Assembly (NCBI RefSeq): GCF_022179225.1
Contig: NZ_BPQL01000067.1
Location: 1 to 53,572, forward strand
DNA length: 53,572 nt
Source: Methylobacterium goesingense
GTDB taxonomy: Bacteria; Pseudomonadota; Alphaproteobacteria; Rhizobiales; Beijerinckiaceae
Direction: 5' to 3'
The position numbers and the translations under genes are program-made. Of the stretch, positions 35,776 to 44,801 are shown in pieces. Within the stretch, counting starts at the first letter, position 1, and each line of letters starts with the position of its first letter. The notes beneath the pieces are model-generated. The model was not told the DNA's origin and did not search any database. It saw only the letters and a list, made by a program, of their open reading frames with translations.

Positions 35776-37002
35776 CTAGCGGCGCAACGCCGTACGGACG
35801 CGGGCATCGGCGGCCGCCTCCGCGCCCTCGCGGGTGTCCACCCGGACGGTGACGGAGAGGCCGGGCCGCAGGATGCCCTCGCGGGCGACGTCCGCCGGCA
35901 CGTGCACCCGCACCGGCAGGCGCTGGACGATCTTGGTGAAGTTGCCCGTCGCATTGTCGGGTGGCAGGAGGCTGAAGACCGAGCCGGAGGCCGGGGAGAG
36001 CGACTCGACTTCGCCGATGATGTCGCGGTCCGGATAGGCGTCCACCGCGATGTGGACACGCTGGCCCGGATGCATGCGCTCGACCTGCGTCTCCTTGAAG
36101 TTCGCGTCGATGCGGACGCTCTCCAGCGGCACCAGGGCGGCGATGCGCGAGCCCGGCGAAACGTAGGCGCCGGCCTCCACGGCCTTGTTGCCGACCACAC
36201 CGTCGAAGGGCGCCCGGATCGTCGTGAACGTGAGGTCGCGCTCGGCACGGACCTCGGCGGTACGCAGTTCGGCAGCCAACCCCTCCGCCTCCTTACCCTG
36301 CGCCCGCAGCACCTCGACATTGGCGCGCATGGCGGTGAGGGAGGCCTCCGCCCCCTTCACGGCGGCGTCCGTGCGGTCGCGGTCGGCCCGCGCCTGCTCG
36401 ATGCGCGCCTTGGCGACGAAATCGACCTTCTCGAGCTGTTGCTGCCGGGCATAGTCGGCCGCGGCCCGCACCGCGTCGGCCTTGCTGGCGTCGATCTGCG
36501 CCGAGGCCTGGAGCATCTGCGCCTGCGCGGCCTCGACCTGCCGGGCGATCCGGGTGATGGCCGCCTGCTGCGTCACCAGCTTGTCGTGCGCGGCCTGGGC
36601 GGCGAGGCGGTAGTCGCCATCGTCGATCCGGGCGATCACGTCGCCCCGGTGCATCGTCTGCCCATTCACGACCGGCACCGCCGCGAGGTAGCCGGGCACC
36701 TTGGCGGCCAGCACCGAGATGTCGGCCTGCACGTAGGCATCGTCGGTGCTCACGAAGAAGCGCCCGACCGTCCACCAGGCATGCGCCTTGTAGGCGCCGC
36801 CCCCGAGGGCAGCGAGGACCAGGGTAGCCATCACGAGCTTGCGCGCACGTCGCGGCTTGGCCGGCGCTTCCGCCGCCGCGATGACGGCCGGCGTCTTCGG
36901 TGCAGCCGGCACGACCGTCGGAGGCACGGTAGCGGCGCCCGTCCCGACCGTCCCCGGCTGGGCAGCTTCGGCCCGAAATCCCTCGTCCTCACGCAGGCTC
37001 AT
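35776..37002 (-). CDS. emrA: Periplasmic adaptor (membrane fusion protein), EmrA/HlyD type
   Basis: Membrane-fusion protein that bridges the EmrB pump and an outer-membrane channel. The 408-aa protein has a Pro/Ala-rich cytoplasmic N-terminus, one transmembrane helix near residues 55-75 (KLVMATLVLAALGGGAYKAH), TDDAYVQADISVLAAKVPGY starting the biotinyl-lipoyl domain, a long alpha-helical hairpin (about 135-230), and FTTIRAPFDGVVGNKAVEAG closing the lipoyl half. ATG 37002 (MSLREDEGF) is chosen over 37041, because the latter lies inside the operator region. The gene is divergent from a TetR regulator and shares an operator-bearing 132-bp gap. Confidence 0.93.
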   Translation of the reverse strand: MSLREDEGFRAEAAQPGTVGTGAATVPPTVVPAAPKTPAVIAAAEAPAKPRRARKLVMATLVLAALGGGAYKAHAWWTVGRFFVSTDDAYVQADISVLAAKVPGYLAAVPVVNGQTMHRGDVIARIDDGDYRLAAQAAHDKLVTQQAAITRIARQVEAAQAQMLQASAQIDASKADAVRAAADYARQQQLEKVDFVAKARIEQARADRDRTDAAVKGAEASLTAMRANVEVLRAQGKEAEGLAAELRTAEVRAERDLTFTTIRAPFDGVVGNKAVEAGAYVSPGSRIAALVPLESVRIDANFKETQVERMHPGQRVHIAVDAYPDRDIIGEVESLSPASGSVFSLLPPDNATGNFTKIVQRLPVRVHVPADVAREGILRPGLSVTVRVDTREGAEAAADARVRTALRR

Positions 37003-37043
37003 GGCATCGATCTCATGATGTCGAACGGATTCGCGAAGCATGT

Positions 37044-37062
37044 TGACCGAACCGTTCGGTCA
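37044..37062. promoter_or_regulatory. TetR-type operator, copy 1 (emrA-proximal)
   Basis: TGACCGAACCGTTCGGTCA: a palindrome with two 9-bp arms around one central base. The identical 19-mer recurs at 37110-37128, 66 bp away centre to centre. Placement between divergent emrA and tetR is the classic site for repression by the TetR protein. Confidence 0.8.
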
Positions 37063-37109
37063 TTTTCTGGACCGCGAAAGCTGGTGCGGTCCGGGTCACT
37101 GAGATATTA

Positions 37110-37128
37110 TGACCGAACCGTTCGGTCA
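37110..37128. promoter_or_regulatory. TetR-type operator, copy 2 (tetR-proximal)
   Basis: Second exact copy of TGACCGAACCGTTCGGTCA. It touches a TATTAT box at 37105-37110, a likely -10 of the regulator gene, and lies 6 bp before the regulator ATG at 37135. On the minus strand its edge supplies TTGACC (37129-37124), which with a 17-bp spacer and TATCTC (37106-37101) could form the emrA promoter. Confidence 0.8.
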
Positions 37129-37134
37129 ATCAGG

Positions 37135-37788
37135 ATGACGACCATGGCGATCGCCGAAGCCACCCCGGATGCGCGGGAGCGCACATCGCCCGAGACCGAT
37201 AAGCGTCGTCAAATCCTGGAAGGCGCCCGCGCGGTCTTCATGGCTTCGGGGTTCGACGGCGCGAGCATGGGCGAAATCGCCAAGGCGGCGGGCGTCTCCA
37301 AAGGGACGCTCTACGTCTACTTCGACAGCAAGGAAGCCCTGTTCGAGGCCCTGGCGCTGGCGGAAAAGCGCGGACTCGCCGAGGTGCTGTTCCGGCTCGA
37401 TGCCGACGATCCCGACTTACGCGATGTGCTGACGCGCCTGGGGCGCAGCTACCTCGCCGAGATGGTCCGGCCGGAGCACGTCACGGTGATTCGGATGGTG
37501 ATCGGCGCCTGCGAGAAGTTCCCGCGCCTCGGCCAGGCCTTCTTCGAGGCGGGGCCGGTCCAGGGGACGACCCGGCTCGCCGCCTATCTAGACGCGCAGG
37601 TCGCCGCCGGGCGACTGCGCCCGGCGGATACCAACCTCGCCGCCCGTCAGTTCCTGCAAATGTGCCAGGCTGGATTGCTGACCCGGCTGCTGTTCAACGC
37701 CGGCGACGGTGCCGTGCAGTCGGAGATCGGGCACAATGTCGAGGAAGCCGTGCGGGTGTTCCTGGCTGGCTACGCCCCGGAGACCTGA
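37135..37788 (+). CDS. TetR/AcrR family repressor of the efflux genes
   Basis: A 217-aa regulator with an N-terminal helix-turn-helix (RRQILEGARAVFMASGFDGA, then SMGEIAKAAGVSKGTLYVYF) and a variable ligand-binding C-terminal half. The C-terminal half resembles the AcrR-type TetR_C domains (LARQFLQMCQAGLLTRLLF in spirit: NLAARQFLQMCQAGLL). It is divergent from emrAB with two identical palindromic operators in between, so autoregulation plus repression of the pump is expected. A second ATG at 37144 is possible. It converges on dxr with a 9-bp gap. Confidence 0.93.
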   Translation: MTTMAIAEATPDARERTSPETDKRRQILEGARAVFMASGFDGASMGEIAKAAGVSKGTLYVYFDSKEALFEALALAEKRGLAEVLFRLDADDPDLRDVLTRLGRSYLAEMVRPEHVTVIRMVIGACEKFPRLGQAFFEAGPVQGTTRLAAYLDAQVAAGRLRPADTNLAARQFLQMCQAGLLTRLLFNAGDGAVQSEIGHNVEEAVRVFLAGYAPET

Positions 37789-37797
37789 CGCGGCGGC

Positions 37798-38961
37798 TCA
37801 AGCCGTCGCGACGGCCTGGCTGCTCCACCGGCGGACCTCGGCGTCGATGGCCAGGGCCTCGTCGACATTCTCGGGCGCGCTCCGGTACTGGGCGGCGAAA
37901 TGTTCGCAGGCCCGCTCGACGAGATCGGCGATGCCGTAAAATCCGATCGCCCCCTTGATGAAGGCTGCCACCGCGATCTCGTTGGCTGCGTTCATCACGG
38001 TCGGGGCGGCGCCCCCGGCGGCGAGGGCCGCGCGGGCGATGCGCAGACAGGGGAAGCGAGCCTCGTCGGCTGCCTCGAAGGTGAGGCTACCGGCGGCGGC
38101 GAGGTCGAGATGGCGTCCGCGCGCGATCGTCAGGCGCTCGCCGAGGCCGAGGCAATGGGCGATCGGCACCCGCATATCCGGCATGGCGAGGCCGGCTGTC
38201 ACCGCGCCGTCGCGCCAGTAGACGAGGCCGTGCACGATCGATTGCGGGTGGACGATGACGTCCAGGCGCTCCGGCTCTAGGGCGAAGAGGTGGTGCGCCT
38301 CGATCAGCTCCAGCCCCTTGTTCATCAGGGAGGCCGAATCGATGTTGATCTTCATGCCCATCGACCAGGTCGGGTGGGCGGCGGCCTCCGTGGGCGAGGC
38401 GCTCGCGATGCGCTCGCGGGTCCAGGTCCGGAACGGGCCGCCGGAGGCCGTGATCGTCATCTTCGAAACGTCGTCGAGGCGCCCGTCGCCGAGCGCCTGG
38501 GCCAGGGCATTGTGCTCGGAATCCACCGGCAGCAACGTGGCGCCGTAGCGCTTGGCGTCGCGCATGAAGGCGTCGCCGGCACAGACCAGGCTCTCCTTGT
38601 TGGCCAGCGCCACCGTGCGGCCGAGCTTCAGCGCCTCGTGCGTCGGGCGCAGGCCCGCGGCCCCGCTCACTGCCGCCACGACGATGTCGGCATCGCGGGC
38701 GACCGCCTCCAGCACGGCGCCCTCCCCGGCCCCATTGCGAATGCCCGTGTGGGCCAGCGCCTCGCGCAGGGCCGGGCCGGTGGATTCGTCGGCCAGGGCG
38801 ACGAAATCGGGGTTCAGGTCACCGGCGAGCCGGGCGATCGCCGCGACGTCGCGCCCCGCCACGAGGCCGCCGATGCGGAAGCGGTCGGGATGCTGGAGCA
38901 GCAGGTCGATGGTGGATTGGCCGATGGAGCCGGTGGCGCCGAGGATTGTGACGGTCAGCAA
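37798..38961 (-). CDS. dxr: 1-deoxy-D-xylulose-5-phosphate reductoisomerase
   Basis: Second enzyme of the MEP isoprenoid pathway; forms 2-C-methyl-D-erythritol 4-phosphate using NADPH. The 387-aa protein begins MLTVTILGATGSIGQSTIDL (NADPH site), and has LANKESLVCAGD, LLPVDSEHNALAQAL, TASGGPFR, HPTWSMGMKINIDSASLMNK and AAFIKGAIGFYGI, all diagnostic. It follows cdsA by 12 bp in the uppS-cdsA-dxr run, tying isoprenoid precursor supply to undecaprenyl phosphate and phospholipid synthesis. Confidence 0.97.
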   Translation of the reverse strand: MLTVTILGATGSIGQSTIDLLLQHPDRFRIGGLVAGRDVAAIARLAGDLNPDFVALADESTGPALREALAHTGIRNGAGEGAVLEAVARDADIVVAAVSGAAGLRPTHEALKLGRTVALANKESLVCAGDAFMRDAKRYGATLLPVDSEHNALAQALGDGRLDDVSKMTITASGGPFRTWTRERIASASPTEAAAHPTWSMGMKINIDSASLMNKGLELIEAHHLFALEPERLDVIVHPQSIVHGLVYWRDGAVTAGLAMPDMRVPIAHCLGLGERLTIARGRHLDLAAAGSLTFEAADEARFPCLRIARAALAAGGAAPTVMNAANEIAVAAFIKGAIGFYGIADLVERACEHFAAQYRSAPENVDEALAIDAEVRRWSSQAVATA

Positions 38962-38973
38962 CGGATGGGTCCT

Positions 38974-39837
38974 TCAGGCCGCCACGAAGCGGCGGGCGAT
39001 GAGATAGAATCCGGCCAGGACGGCCACGGCGAAGAAGCCGTCGAGGCGATCCATGACGCCGCCGTGGCCCGGAATGGAGCGGCCCGAATCCTTGACGCCA
39101 TAACGGCGCTTGAGGGCCGATTCCACGAGGTCGCCCCCCTGGCTGAGGATCGAGGCGACGGCGCTGAGGAGGCCCACGAGGGCGAGCGGCGCGGTGGCGA
39201 GGTCGCTCCAGCCGTGATCGCGAGCGAAGACCACGAGGCCGATCCCCGCCAGCGTCCCGCCGACGAGGCCCCCGATGGCGCCCGACCAGGTCTTCTTGGG
39301 GCTGACCCGCGGCATCAGCTTGGGGCCGCCCAGGGTGCGGCCGGTGAAGTAGGCCACGATGTCGGTGGTCCAGACCACGGCGAACATCCAGGCGGGGCCG
39401 AGGAGACCGATGGCCGGATCGTCGCGCAGGGCGGTGGGCACCAGGGCGATCACGGCCGCGCAGGTGAGGCCGACGACGGCCCGGACCCGTCCGGCTGCCT
39501 CTTTGGCCACCGCTGCCACCAGGACCATGCCGATGCCCGCGACGGCGAGGCCGGCTCCGAACGAGGCGTCCCCATGCAGGCAGAGCACGAGGCCGAACAG
39601 CGTCGCGGCGGTGAACGCGAGCACGAGGCGGCGCGGCGCGGTCGCGCTCATGCCGATCCACTCGGCGGCGAAGACGATGCCGGCGGCGAGCCAGATCACC
39701 GCGAAGGGCCAGCCGCCGATGATCAGGGCCGAGAGCACGATGGCGCCGAGCAGGAGCGCCGAGACCACCCGGGCCTGAAATTCGCGGCCCGCGAAGGGAC
39801 CACGCGGCGCGGTGGGTGCCGCCTCTCCGGGCGCCAC
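38974..39837 (-). CDS. cdsA: Phosphatidate cytidylyltransferase
   Basis: Makes CDP-diacylglycerol from phosphatidate and CTP at the inner membrane. The 287-aa protein has about seven hydrophobic helices and the CDS signature at the C-terminal end: SALKRRYGVKDSGRSIPGHG followed by GVMDRLDGF. Start is taken as the GTG at 39837, two bases after the uppS stop; no ATG lies in the right place, and the longer frame to 40374 runs through uppS out of frame. Coupling to uppS is likely. Confidence 0.94.
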   Translation of the reverse strand: MAPGEAAPTAPRGPFAGREFQARVVSALLLGAIVLSALIIGGWPFAVIWLAAGIVFAAEWIGMSATAPRRLVLAFTAATLFGLVLCLHGDASFGAGLAVAGIGMVLVAAVAKEAAGRVRAVVGLTCAAVIALVPTALRDDPAIGLLGPAWMFAVVWTTDIVAYFTGRTLGGPKLMPRVSPKKTWSGAIGGLVGGTLAGIGLVVFARDHGWSDLATAPLALVGLLSAVASILSQGGDLVESALKRRYGVKDSGRSIPGHGGVMDRLDGFFAVAVLAGFYLIARRFVAA

Positions 39838-39839
39838 GA

Positions 39840-40709
39840 TCAGCCGGCCTTGCCGCTGAGGCCGCCGAAGCGGCGGTCGCGGCGATGATATTCGTCGAGG
39901 GCCGCCCGGAAGGCGTCGTCGTCGAAATCGGGCCAGAATTCCGGCACGATCACGTACTCGGCGTAAGCCGTCTGCCAAGTGAGGAAGTTCGAGAGGCGTT
40001 GCTCGCCGGAGGTGCGGATGACGAGGTCCGGATCCGGGATGCCGGTGGTGTCGAGGGCCCCCGACAGGGCGTCGAAGTCGATGGCCTCGGGGACGAGGCG
40101 TCCCTCCGCGACGTCGCGAGCGAGGCGACGCACCGCACGCAGGATCTCCTGGCGACCGCCGTAGTTGAAGGCAACCACCAGGGTGAGGCCGGTATTGGCA
40201 CGGGTGCGCTCCTCGGCCTCGTCGAGGAGGCCGGCGATGTCGGCGCTCAGACCGGCGCGCTCTCCGATGATGCGCACGCGCACGTTGTTGCCGTGCAGGT
40301 CCGCGAGGTCGCGGCGCACGAAGAGCTTGAGCAGGCCCATGAGGTCGGCGACCTCGGCGGCGGGCCGGCGCCAATTCTCGGACGAGAAGCTGTAGATGGT
40401 CAGGTAGCGTACGCCGAGGTCGATGGCCGAGCGCACGGCCCGTCGCACCGCCTCGACGCCCCGGCGGTGGCCCTCGACGCGGGGCAATCCGCGCCCGGCC
40501 GCCCAGCGCCCGTTGCCGTCCATGATGATGGCGACATGGGCAGGCGCAGCCTGCCCGGCGAGCGGCTGCGCGGAAAAGCCCGTCGGCCCGCTATCCGGAG
40601 CGCCCTGCGCGACCGCCTCGGCGCCGTTCACCCTCGCGGCCTCGATCTGACGCGCGCCCCCTGAGCGACCCAACGCGCTTCTCCCCCATCCGTCGTTCGT
40701 GTCGATCAC
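39840..40709 (-). CDS. uppS: Undecaprenyl diphosphate synthase
   Basis: cis-Prenyltransferase that builds the C55 lipid carrier for peptidoglycan and O-antigen. Diagnostic segments are [56 protein letters not shown], and [19 protein letters not shown] followed by [15 protein letters not shown]. The start is uncertain: GTG 40709 gives 289 aa with a ~55-residue N-terminal extension before the conserved core, longer than the usual ~250 aa. It follows frr by 40 bp. Confidence 0.94.
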   Translation of the reverse strand: MIDTNDGWGRSALGRSGGARQIEAARVNGAEAVAQGAPDSGPTGFSAQPLAGQAAPAHVAIIMDGNGRWAAGRGLPRVEGHRRGVEAVRRAVRSAIDLGVRYLTIYSFSSENWRRPAAEVADLMGLLKLFVRRDLADLHGNNVRVRIIGERAGLSADIAGLLDEAEERTRANTGLTLVVAFNYGGRQEILRAVRRLARDVAEGRLVPEAIDFDALSGALDTTGIPDPDLVIRTSGEQRLSNFLTWQTAYAEYVIVPEFWPDFDDDAFRAALDEYHRRDRRFGGLSGKAG

Positions 40710-40749
40710 GCGCCGTCCCAAGACCGTATCAGGTCGATCCTGCGGGCCC

Positions 40750-41316
40750 CTAGACCTGCATGATCTCCTTTTCCTTGGCGGCGAGCACGCCGTCGATCTC
40801 GGCGATGAACTGGTCGGTGGCCTTCTGGACGTCGCCCGCCTGACGCTTCTCGTCGTCCTCGCTGATGGCGCCGTCCTTCTCGAGCTTCTTGAGGTGGTCG
40901 AGGCCGTCACGGCGAACGTGGCGGACCGCGACGCGGGCCTCCTCGGTGTACTTGTGCGCGACCTTGACCATCTCCTTGCGGCGCTGCTCGTTCATTTCCG
41001 GCACGCGCAGGCGGATCGTCTGGCCTTCCGTCTGCGGATTCATGCCGAGGTCGGACTCGCGGATGGCCTTCTCGACGGCGGTGACCATGCCGCGGTCCCA
41101 GACCGAGATCGAGAGGAGGCGCGGCTCCGGAACGCTGACGGTGGCGACCTGGGCCATGGGCATCATCGCCCCGTAGGCGTCGACCTGGATCGGATCGAGG
41201 ATGCTCGGCGTGGCGCGGCCGGTACGCAGGGAGCCGAGATCGCCCTTGAGCGAGGCGACGGCGCCCTGCATGCGGCGCTTGATGTCATTCAGGTCGAACT
41301 CTGGAATGGCTGCCAT
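40750..41316 (-). CDS. frr: Ribosome recycling factor
   Basis: Splits the post-termination ribosome together with EF-G. The 188-aa protein begins [20 protein letters not shown] and contains [47 protein letters not shown] and [21 protein letters not shown] 41316 gives the normal family length; a frame extension to 41409 is not needed. A 253-bp gap with no recognisable gene lies between it and pyrH upstream. Confidence 0.97.
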   Translation of the reverse strand: MAAIPEFDLNDIKRRMQGAVASLKGDLGSLRTGRATPSILDPIQVDAYGAMMPMAQVATVSVPEPRLLSISVWDRGMVTAVEKAIRESDLGMNPQTEGQTIRLRVPEMNEQRRKEMVKVAHKYTEEARVAVRHVRRDGLDHLKKLEKDGAISEDDEKRQAGDVQKATDQFIAEIDGVLAAKEKEIMQV

Positions 41317-41569
41317 GCGGATCGTTCCCGACGCGAACTGGAGGAGGTGGGGTCGGGCCGCCGGGGCCCGTTCGTGGGCCTCAATGAACCAAAACGAGAT
41401 GGGTCGCAAATGGCGTTCGCGCCCGCGCGCCGCGAAATCGCTCGCTCGGTCATCCGCGCCGATGCCGCGGGCGGAATCCCCCGGCGCTATGCATGGTGCG
41501 ATGCCCGTAAGCTTTCCGTTCCCGCGTCATTCTCTTTTCTCGAACGAGCGAGCACGTCGCCACACGCGT

Positions 41570-42292
41570 TCAGGGGACGACGTGAGTGGCCGGCGCATCG
41601 CCGGTGAGGATCGCCTTGATGGAACTCGGGGCATGGACCGAGCCGACGACGATCGACAGGCGGCTCTCGCGAGCCAGCGCGAAGGCGGCGGTGTCCATCA
41701 CCTTGAGGTCGCGGGCGATGGCCTCGTCGTGGGTCAGGCGGTCGTAGCGGGTGGCGCTGGGATCGCGCTTCGGGTCGGCCGAGTAGACGCCGTCCACCTG
41801 CGTCGCCTTGAGCACGGCCTCGCAGCGCAGTTCGGCCGCCCGCAGCACGGCGGCGGTGTCGGTGGTGAAGTAGGGGTTGCCGGTGCCCCCCGCGAGCACC
41901 ACGACCTGCCCCTTGTCCAGGTGGTGCAGGGCGGGCTGGCGGGCGTAGGTCTCGCAGATCGTCGGCATCGAGACCGCCGACATGGTGCGGGCCGGAACGC
42001 CGGCGGCGTTCAGCGCCGTCTCCAGGGCCAGCGAGTTCATCACCGTGGCCATCATGCCGAGGGAATCGCCGGTGGCCCGGTCGATCCAGCCGGCGGCCGA
42101 GATGCGGGCCCCGCGGATCATGTTGCCGCCGCCCACGACCAGGGCGATCTGGATGCCGGCCTCGCGGGTGCGGGCGATGTCGTCGGCGATGCCCGCGAGC
42201 GTCGGCGGGTGCAGCCAGTAGCCGTCGGGAGCCGTCAGGGCCTCGCCCGAGAGCTTCACGAGGACGCGGCGAAACGGTGTGGTCTCCGGCAT
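41570..42292 (-). CDS. pyrH: Uridylate kinase
   Basis: Phosphorylates UMP to UDP; bacterial hexameric enzyme of the amino acid kinase fold. The 240-aa protein has RRVLVKLSGEAL near the N-terminus, IALVVGGGNMIRG, DSLGMMATVMNSLALE, VVLAGGTGNPYFTTDTAAVL, VDGVYSADPKRDP and VVGSVHAPSSIKAIL-type C-terminus. ATG 42292 (MPETTPFRR) matches family starts. It lies between tsf and frr; a hairpin at 42386-42413 separates it from tsf. Confidence 0.97.
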   Translation of the reverse strand: MPETTPFRRVLVKLSGEALTAPDGYWLHPPTLAGIADDIARTREAGIQIALVVGGGNMIRGARISAAGWIDRATGDSLGMMATVMNSLALETALNAAGVPARTMSAVSMPTICETYARQPALHHLDKGQVVVLAGGTGNPYFTTDTAAVLRAAELRCEAVLKATQVDGVYSADPKRDPSATRYDRLTHDEAIARDLKVMDTAAFALARESRLSIVVGSVHAPSSIKAILTGDAPATHVVP

Positions 42293-42385
42293 CGAGCCAG
42301 TCCCCTCAAACCCGGCCCGAGGTCTCGGGCGGGAAGCCAAATGGAAGCGGAGGGGTGTCTAGCCCAAGGCGGCCCGGAACGTCGA

Positions 42386-42413
42386 GGGGCGGCGGCATCG
42401 CTGCCACCGCCCC
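42386..42413 (-). terminator. Hairpin between tsf and pyrH
   Basis: Stem GGGGCGG(c/t)GGCA with a 4-nt loop, 11 of 12 pairs (arms 42386-42397 and 42402-42413). It is about 50 bp after the tsf stop on the minus strand; no T-run follows. It probably reduces read-through from the abundant rpsB-tsf mRNA into pyrH. Confidence 0.5.
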
Positions 42414-42463
42414 CGCGTCGTTTTCGGATGCATTCGGCGCCGGATCGACCGGCGCGCGGCGCC

Positions 42464-43384
42464 TCAGCGCGAGAGGCTCGCGACCTCGGACGCGAAGTCC
42501 GGACCCTCTTCCTTCTCGATGCCCTCGCCGAGGGCGTAGCGCACGAAGGCGGTGAGCTTGACCGGCGAGCCGGCCTTGCCTTCGGCCTCCTTGAGGACCT
42601 GGGAAACGGTCTTGGAGCCGTCATGCACGAAGGGCTGCTCCAGGAGGGTGACCTCCTTGTAGTAGCTCTTCAGGCCGCTCTCGACGATCTTGGCGAGCAC
42701 GTTCTCGGGCTTGCCGGCATTCTTCTCGCGCAGGATGTTGATCTCGCGGTCGAGGGTCGCCTGGTCGACGCCGGCGGCATCGAGCGCCACCGGGTTGGTG
42801 GCGGCGACATGCATGGCGATCTGCCGGCCGAGGGCGGAGAGCACCTCGACATCGCCTTCGGATTCCAGCGCCACGAGCACGCCGATTTTGCCGAGGCCGT
42901 CGGCGACCTGGCCGTGGACGTAGGAGGCGATGACGCCCTTGGTCACGTCGAGCTTGGCGACGCGGCGCAGGGTCATGTTCTCGCCGATGGTGGCGATGAG
43001 GTTGGCGAGGCTCTCCTTGACCGTCGTCGCGGAGCCGGGGAACGTGGCGGCCTCGAGGCCCTCCAGGGTTCCGTCGGTGTTCAGGGCGAGCTTGGCTGCC
43101 TCGCGGACGAAGGCCTGGAAGCTGTCGTTGCGGGCGACGAAGTCAGTCTCGGAATTCACCTCGACGATGGCGGCGTGGTGGCCGGCGGACTCGACGGCCA
43201 CGAGACCCTCGGCGGCGACGCGACCGGCCTTCTTGGCGGCCTTGGCGAGACCCTTCTTGCGCAGCCAGTCCACGGCGGCTTCGATGTCGCCGTCCGTCTC
43301 GTTGAGCGCGCCCTTGCAGTCCATCATGCCCGCGCCGGTCTTCTCGCGGAGCTCTTTCACCAGTGCGGCGGTGATGTTGGCCAT
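42464..43384 (-). CDS. tsf: Elongation factor Ts
   Basis: Nucleotide exchange factor for EF-Tu. The 306-aa protein starts [20 protein letters not shown] and continues [13 protein letters not shown], the two EF-Ts signatures. [12 protein letters not shown] and later DVAMHVAA-like text ([12 protein letters not shown]) follow, ending near [15 protein letters not shown]. It is 182 bp downstream of rpsB, the usual partner. Confidence 0.98.
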   Translation of the reverse strand: MANITAALVKELREKTGAGMMDCKGALNETDGDIEAAVDWLRKKGLAKAAKKAGRVAAEGLVAVESAGHHAAIVEVNSETDFVARNDSFQAFVREAAKLALNTDGTLEGLEAATFPGSATTVKESLANLIATIGENMTLRRVAKLDVTKGVIASYVHGQVADGLGKIGVLVALESEGDVEVLSALGRQIAMHVAATNPVALDAAGVDQATLDREINILREKNAGKPENVLAKIVESGLKSYYKEVTLLEQPFVHDGSKTVSQVLKEAEGKAGSPVKLTAFVRYALGEGIEKEEGPDFASEVASLSR

Positions 43385-43479
43385 GGCGGGTCCTTTCCGT
43401 GTCTTGCCGGATTCAAAGCTGCCCCGGGGGGCTCGCGAAGCCGGCGTTTCTTGAGGGGTTGAGTCTTCTGAAGCGACTG

Positions 43480-43508
43480 AGCCCGGCGCTCAGGACAAGC
43501 GCCGGGCT
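43480..43508 (-). terminator. Hairpin between rpsB and tsf
   Basis: Perfect 11-bp stem AGCCCGGCGCT/AGCGCCGGGCT with loop CAGGACA (arms 43480-43490 and 43498-43508), about 58 bp after the rpsB stop on the minus strand. It resembles the partial terminators seen between rpsB and tsf in other bacteria; no T-run is present. Confidence 0.55.
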
Positions 43509-43566
43509 TCAGGAAGCAGTGTCCGATCCGCCGATGGCGGCCCGATGACGGGCCGCCGGCGCGGGA

Positions 43567-44634
43567 TCAGGCGGCGGCGGCGGCCTCGACGAAGCCGCGG
43601 GCCTGCTCGACCCAGCCGTCGCGACCGATGCGGCCGTTCAGCTTGAGGTCGGCATCGACCTTGGCGACGTCGTCGGCGCTCATGGAGGCGAGCTGCCAGT
43701 AGTGGTAGATGCCCGCCTCGTTGAGCTTCTGCACGATCTGGGGGCCGGCGCCGTGGAGCTTGGACAGGTCGTCGGGCGCGCCGCGGGGAGCCGAGAGCAG
43801 CTCGAAGTGCTCGGTGGACTCCACGAGGGCGGCGACGTCAGCCTGGGTGACCGAGCCGGACTCGATGGAGGCCGCCGTGTCGTCGTTGGCCGGCAACTCC
43901 TCGGCGACCGGCTCCTCGGAGGCGCCGATGTCGACGCCCATCGAGCCCTGGCCGCGCGAGATACCGTCGATGGCGGCGCGGGCGATCAGGTCGCAGTACA
44001 GGGCGATGGCGCGGCCGGCGTCATCGTTGGCGGGCACGACGTAGGTGATGCCGTCCGGGTTGCAGTTGGTGTCGACGATGGCCGCCACCGGGATGCCGAG
44101 GCGCTGGGCCTCCTTGATCGCCAGCTGCTCCTTGTTCGTGTCGATCACGAAGAGCAGGTCCGGCACGCCGCCCATGTCCTTGATGCCGCCCAGCGCCTTC
44201 TCGAGCTTGTCCTTCTCGCGGGCAAGCATCAGGCGCTCCTTCTTGGTGAGGCCCTGGGCCCCGCCGTCGAGGGTCTCGTCGACCTTGCGCAGGCGCTGGA
44301 TCGAGCCCGAGATGGTCTTCCAGTTGGTCAGCATGCCGCCGAGCCAGCGGGAGTTGACGTAGTACTGGGCCGAGCGCTTGGCGGCTTCCGCGATGGTGTC
44401 GGCAGCCTGACGCTTGGTGCCGACGAACAGCACGCGGCCGCCCTTGGCGACGGTGTCGCTCACAGCCTGCAGGGCCTGATGAAGGGCCGGCACGGTCTGG
44501 GCGAGGTCGATGATGTGGATGTTGTTGCGCGTCCCGAAGATGTAGGACTGCATCTTCGGGTTCCAGCGGTGGGCCTGGTGTCCGAAGTGGGCGCCGGCCT
44601 CGAGAAGCTGACGCATGGTGAAATCAACGGCCAT
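43567..44634 (-). CDS. rpsB: 30S ribosomal protein S2 with C-terminal extension
   Basis: Small-subunit protein, last to join the 30S body and a docking site for S1. The S2 core is about residues 1-230 ([52 protein letters not shown]). The protein is 355 aa, roughly 100 more than E. coli S2. The extra part has an acidic linker (about 240-280) and then [20 protein letters not shown] followed by [20 protein letters not shown], which looks like a helix-hairpin-helix unit of the kind seen in S2 of Rhizobiales. Its role is unknown. Confidence 0.97.
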   Translation of the reverse strand: MAVDFTMRQLLEAGAHFGHQAHRWNPKMQSYIFGTRNNIHIIDLAQTVPALHQALQAVSDTVAKGGRVLFVGTKRQAADTIAEAAKRSAQYYVNSRWLGGMLTNWKTISGSIQRLRKVDETLDGGAQGLTKKERLMLAREKDKLEKALGGIKDMGGVPDLLFVIDTNKEQLAIKEAQRLGIPVAAIVDTNCNPDGITYVVPANDDAGRAIALYCDLIARAAIDGISRGQGSMGVDIGASEEPVAEELPANDDTAASIESGSVTQADVAALVESTEHFELLSAPRGAPDDLSKLHGAGPQIVQKLNEAGIYHYWQLASMSADDVAKVDADLKLNGRIGRDGWVEQARGFVEAAAAA

Positions 44635-44706
44635 GTCTGTGTACTCTCCGGTTGGTACCGCCGCGGAGGAAGCGATCGCGCCCGAGGGACGACGACCACC
44701 GGAAAC

Positions 44707-44726
44707 GCCTCATTCAGGCATGAGGC
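44707..44726 (-). terminator. Short hairpin between PH-domain gene and rpsB
   Basis: Stem GCCTCAT/ATGAGGC with a 6-nt loop, followed on the minus strand by GTTTCC. It lies about 75 bp after the PH-domain gene stop and about 73 bp before rpsB, so it could end the former or belong to the rpsB leader. Confidence 0.35.
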
Positions 44727-44801
44727 CGGCTCCGCGTGTGGAATGGGCGGGGCCTTAACAGAGGCCGCCCGCCGAGGCAAGGTTTGCCGGCACCGTCGCG
44801 A

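Noticed and set aside
34189..37134. Long plus-strand extension upstream of tetR, through emrAB
   Set aside because: It is the antisense shadow of emrB and emrA; the real TetR protein starts at 37135 where helix-turn-helix sequence begins.
41201..43462. 753-codon plus-strand frame over frr-pyrH-tsf
   Set aside because: It spans three well-supported reverse genes and their gaps; it is a composition artefact.
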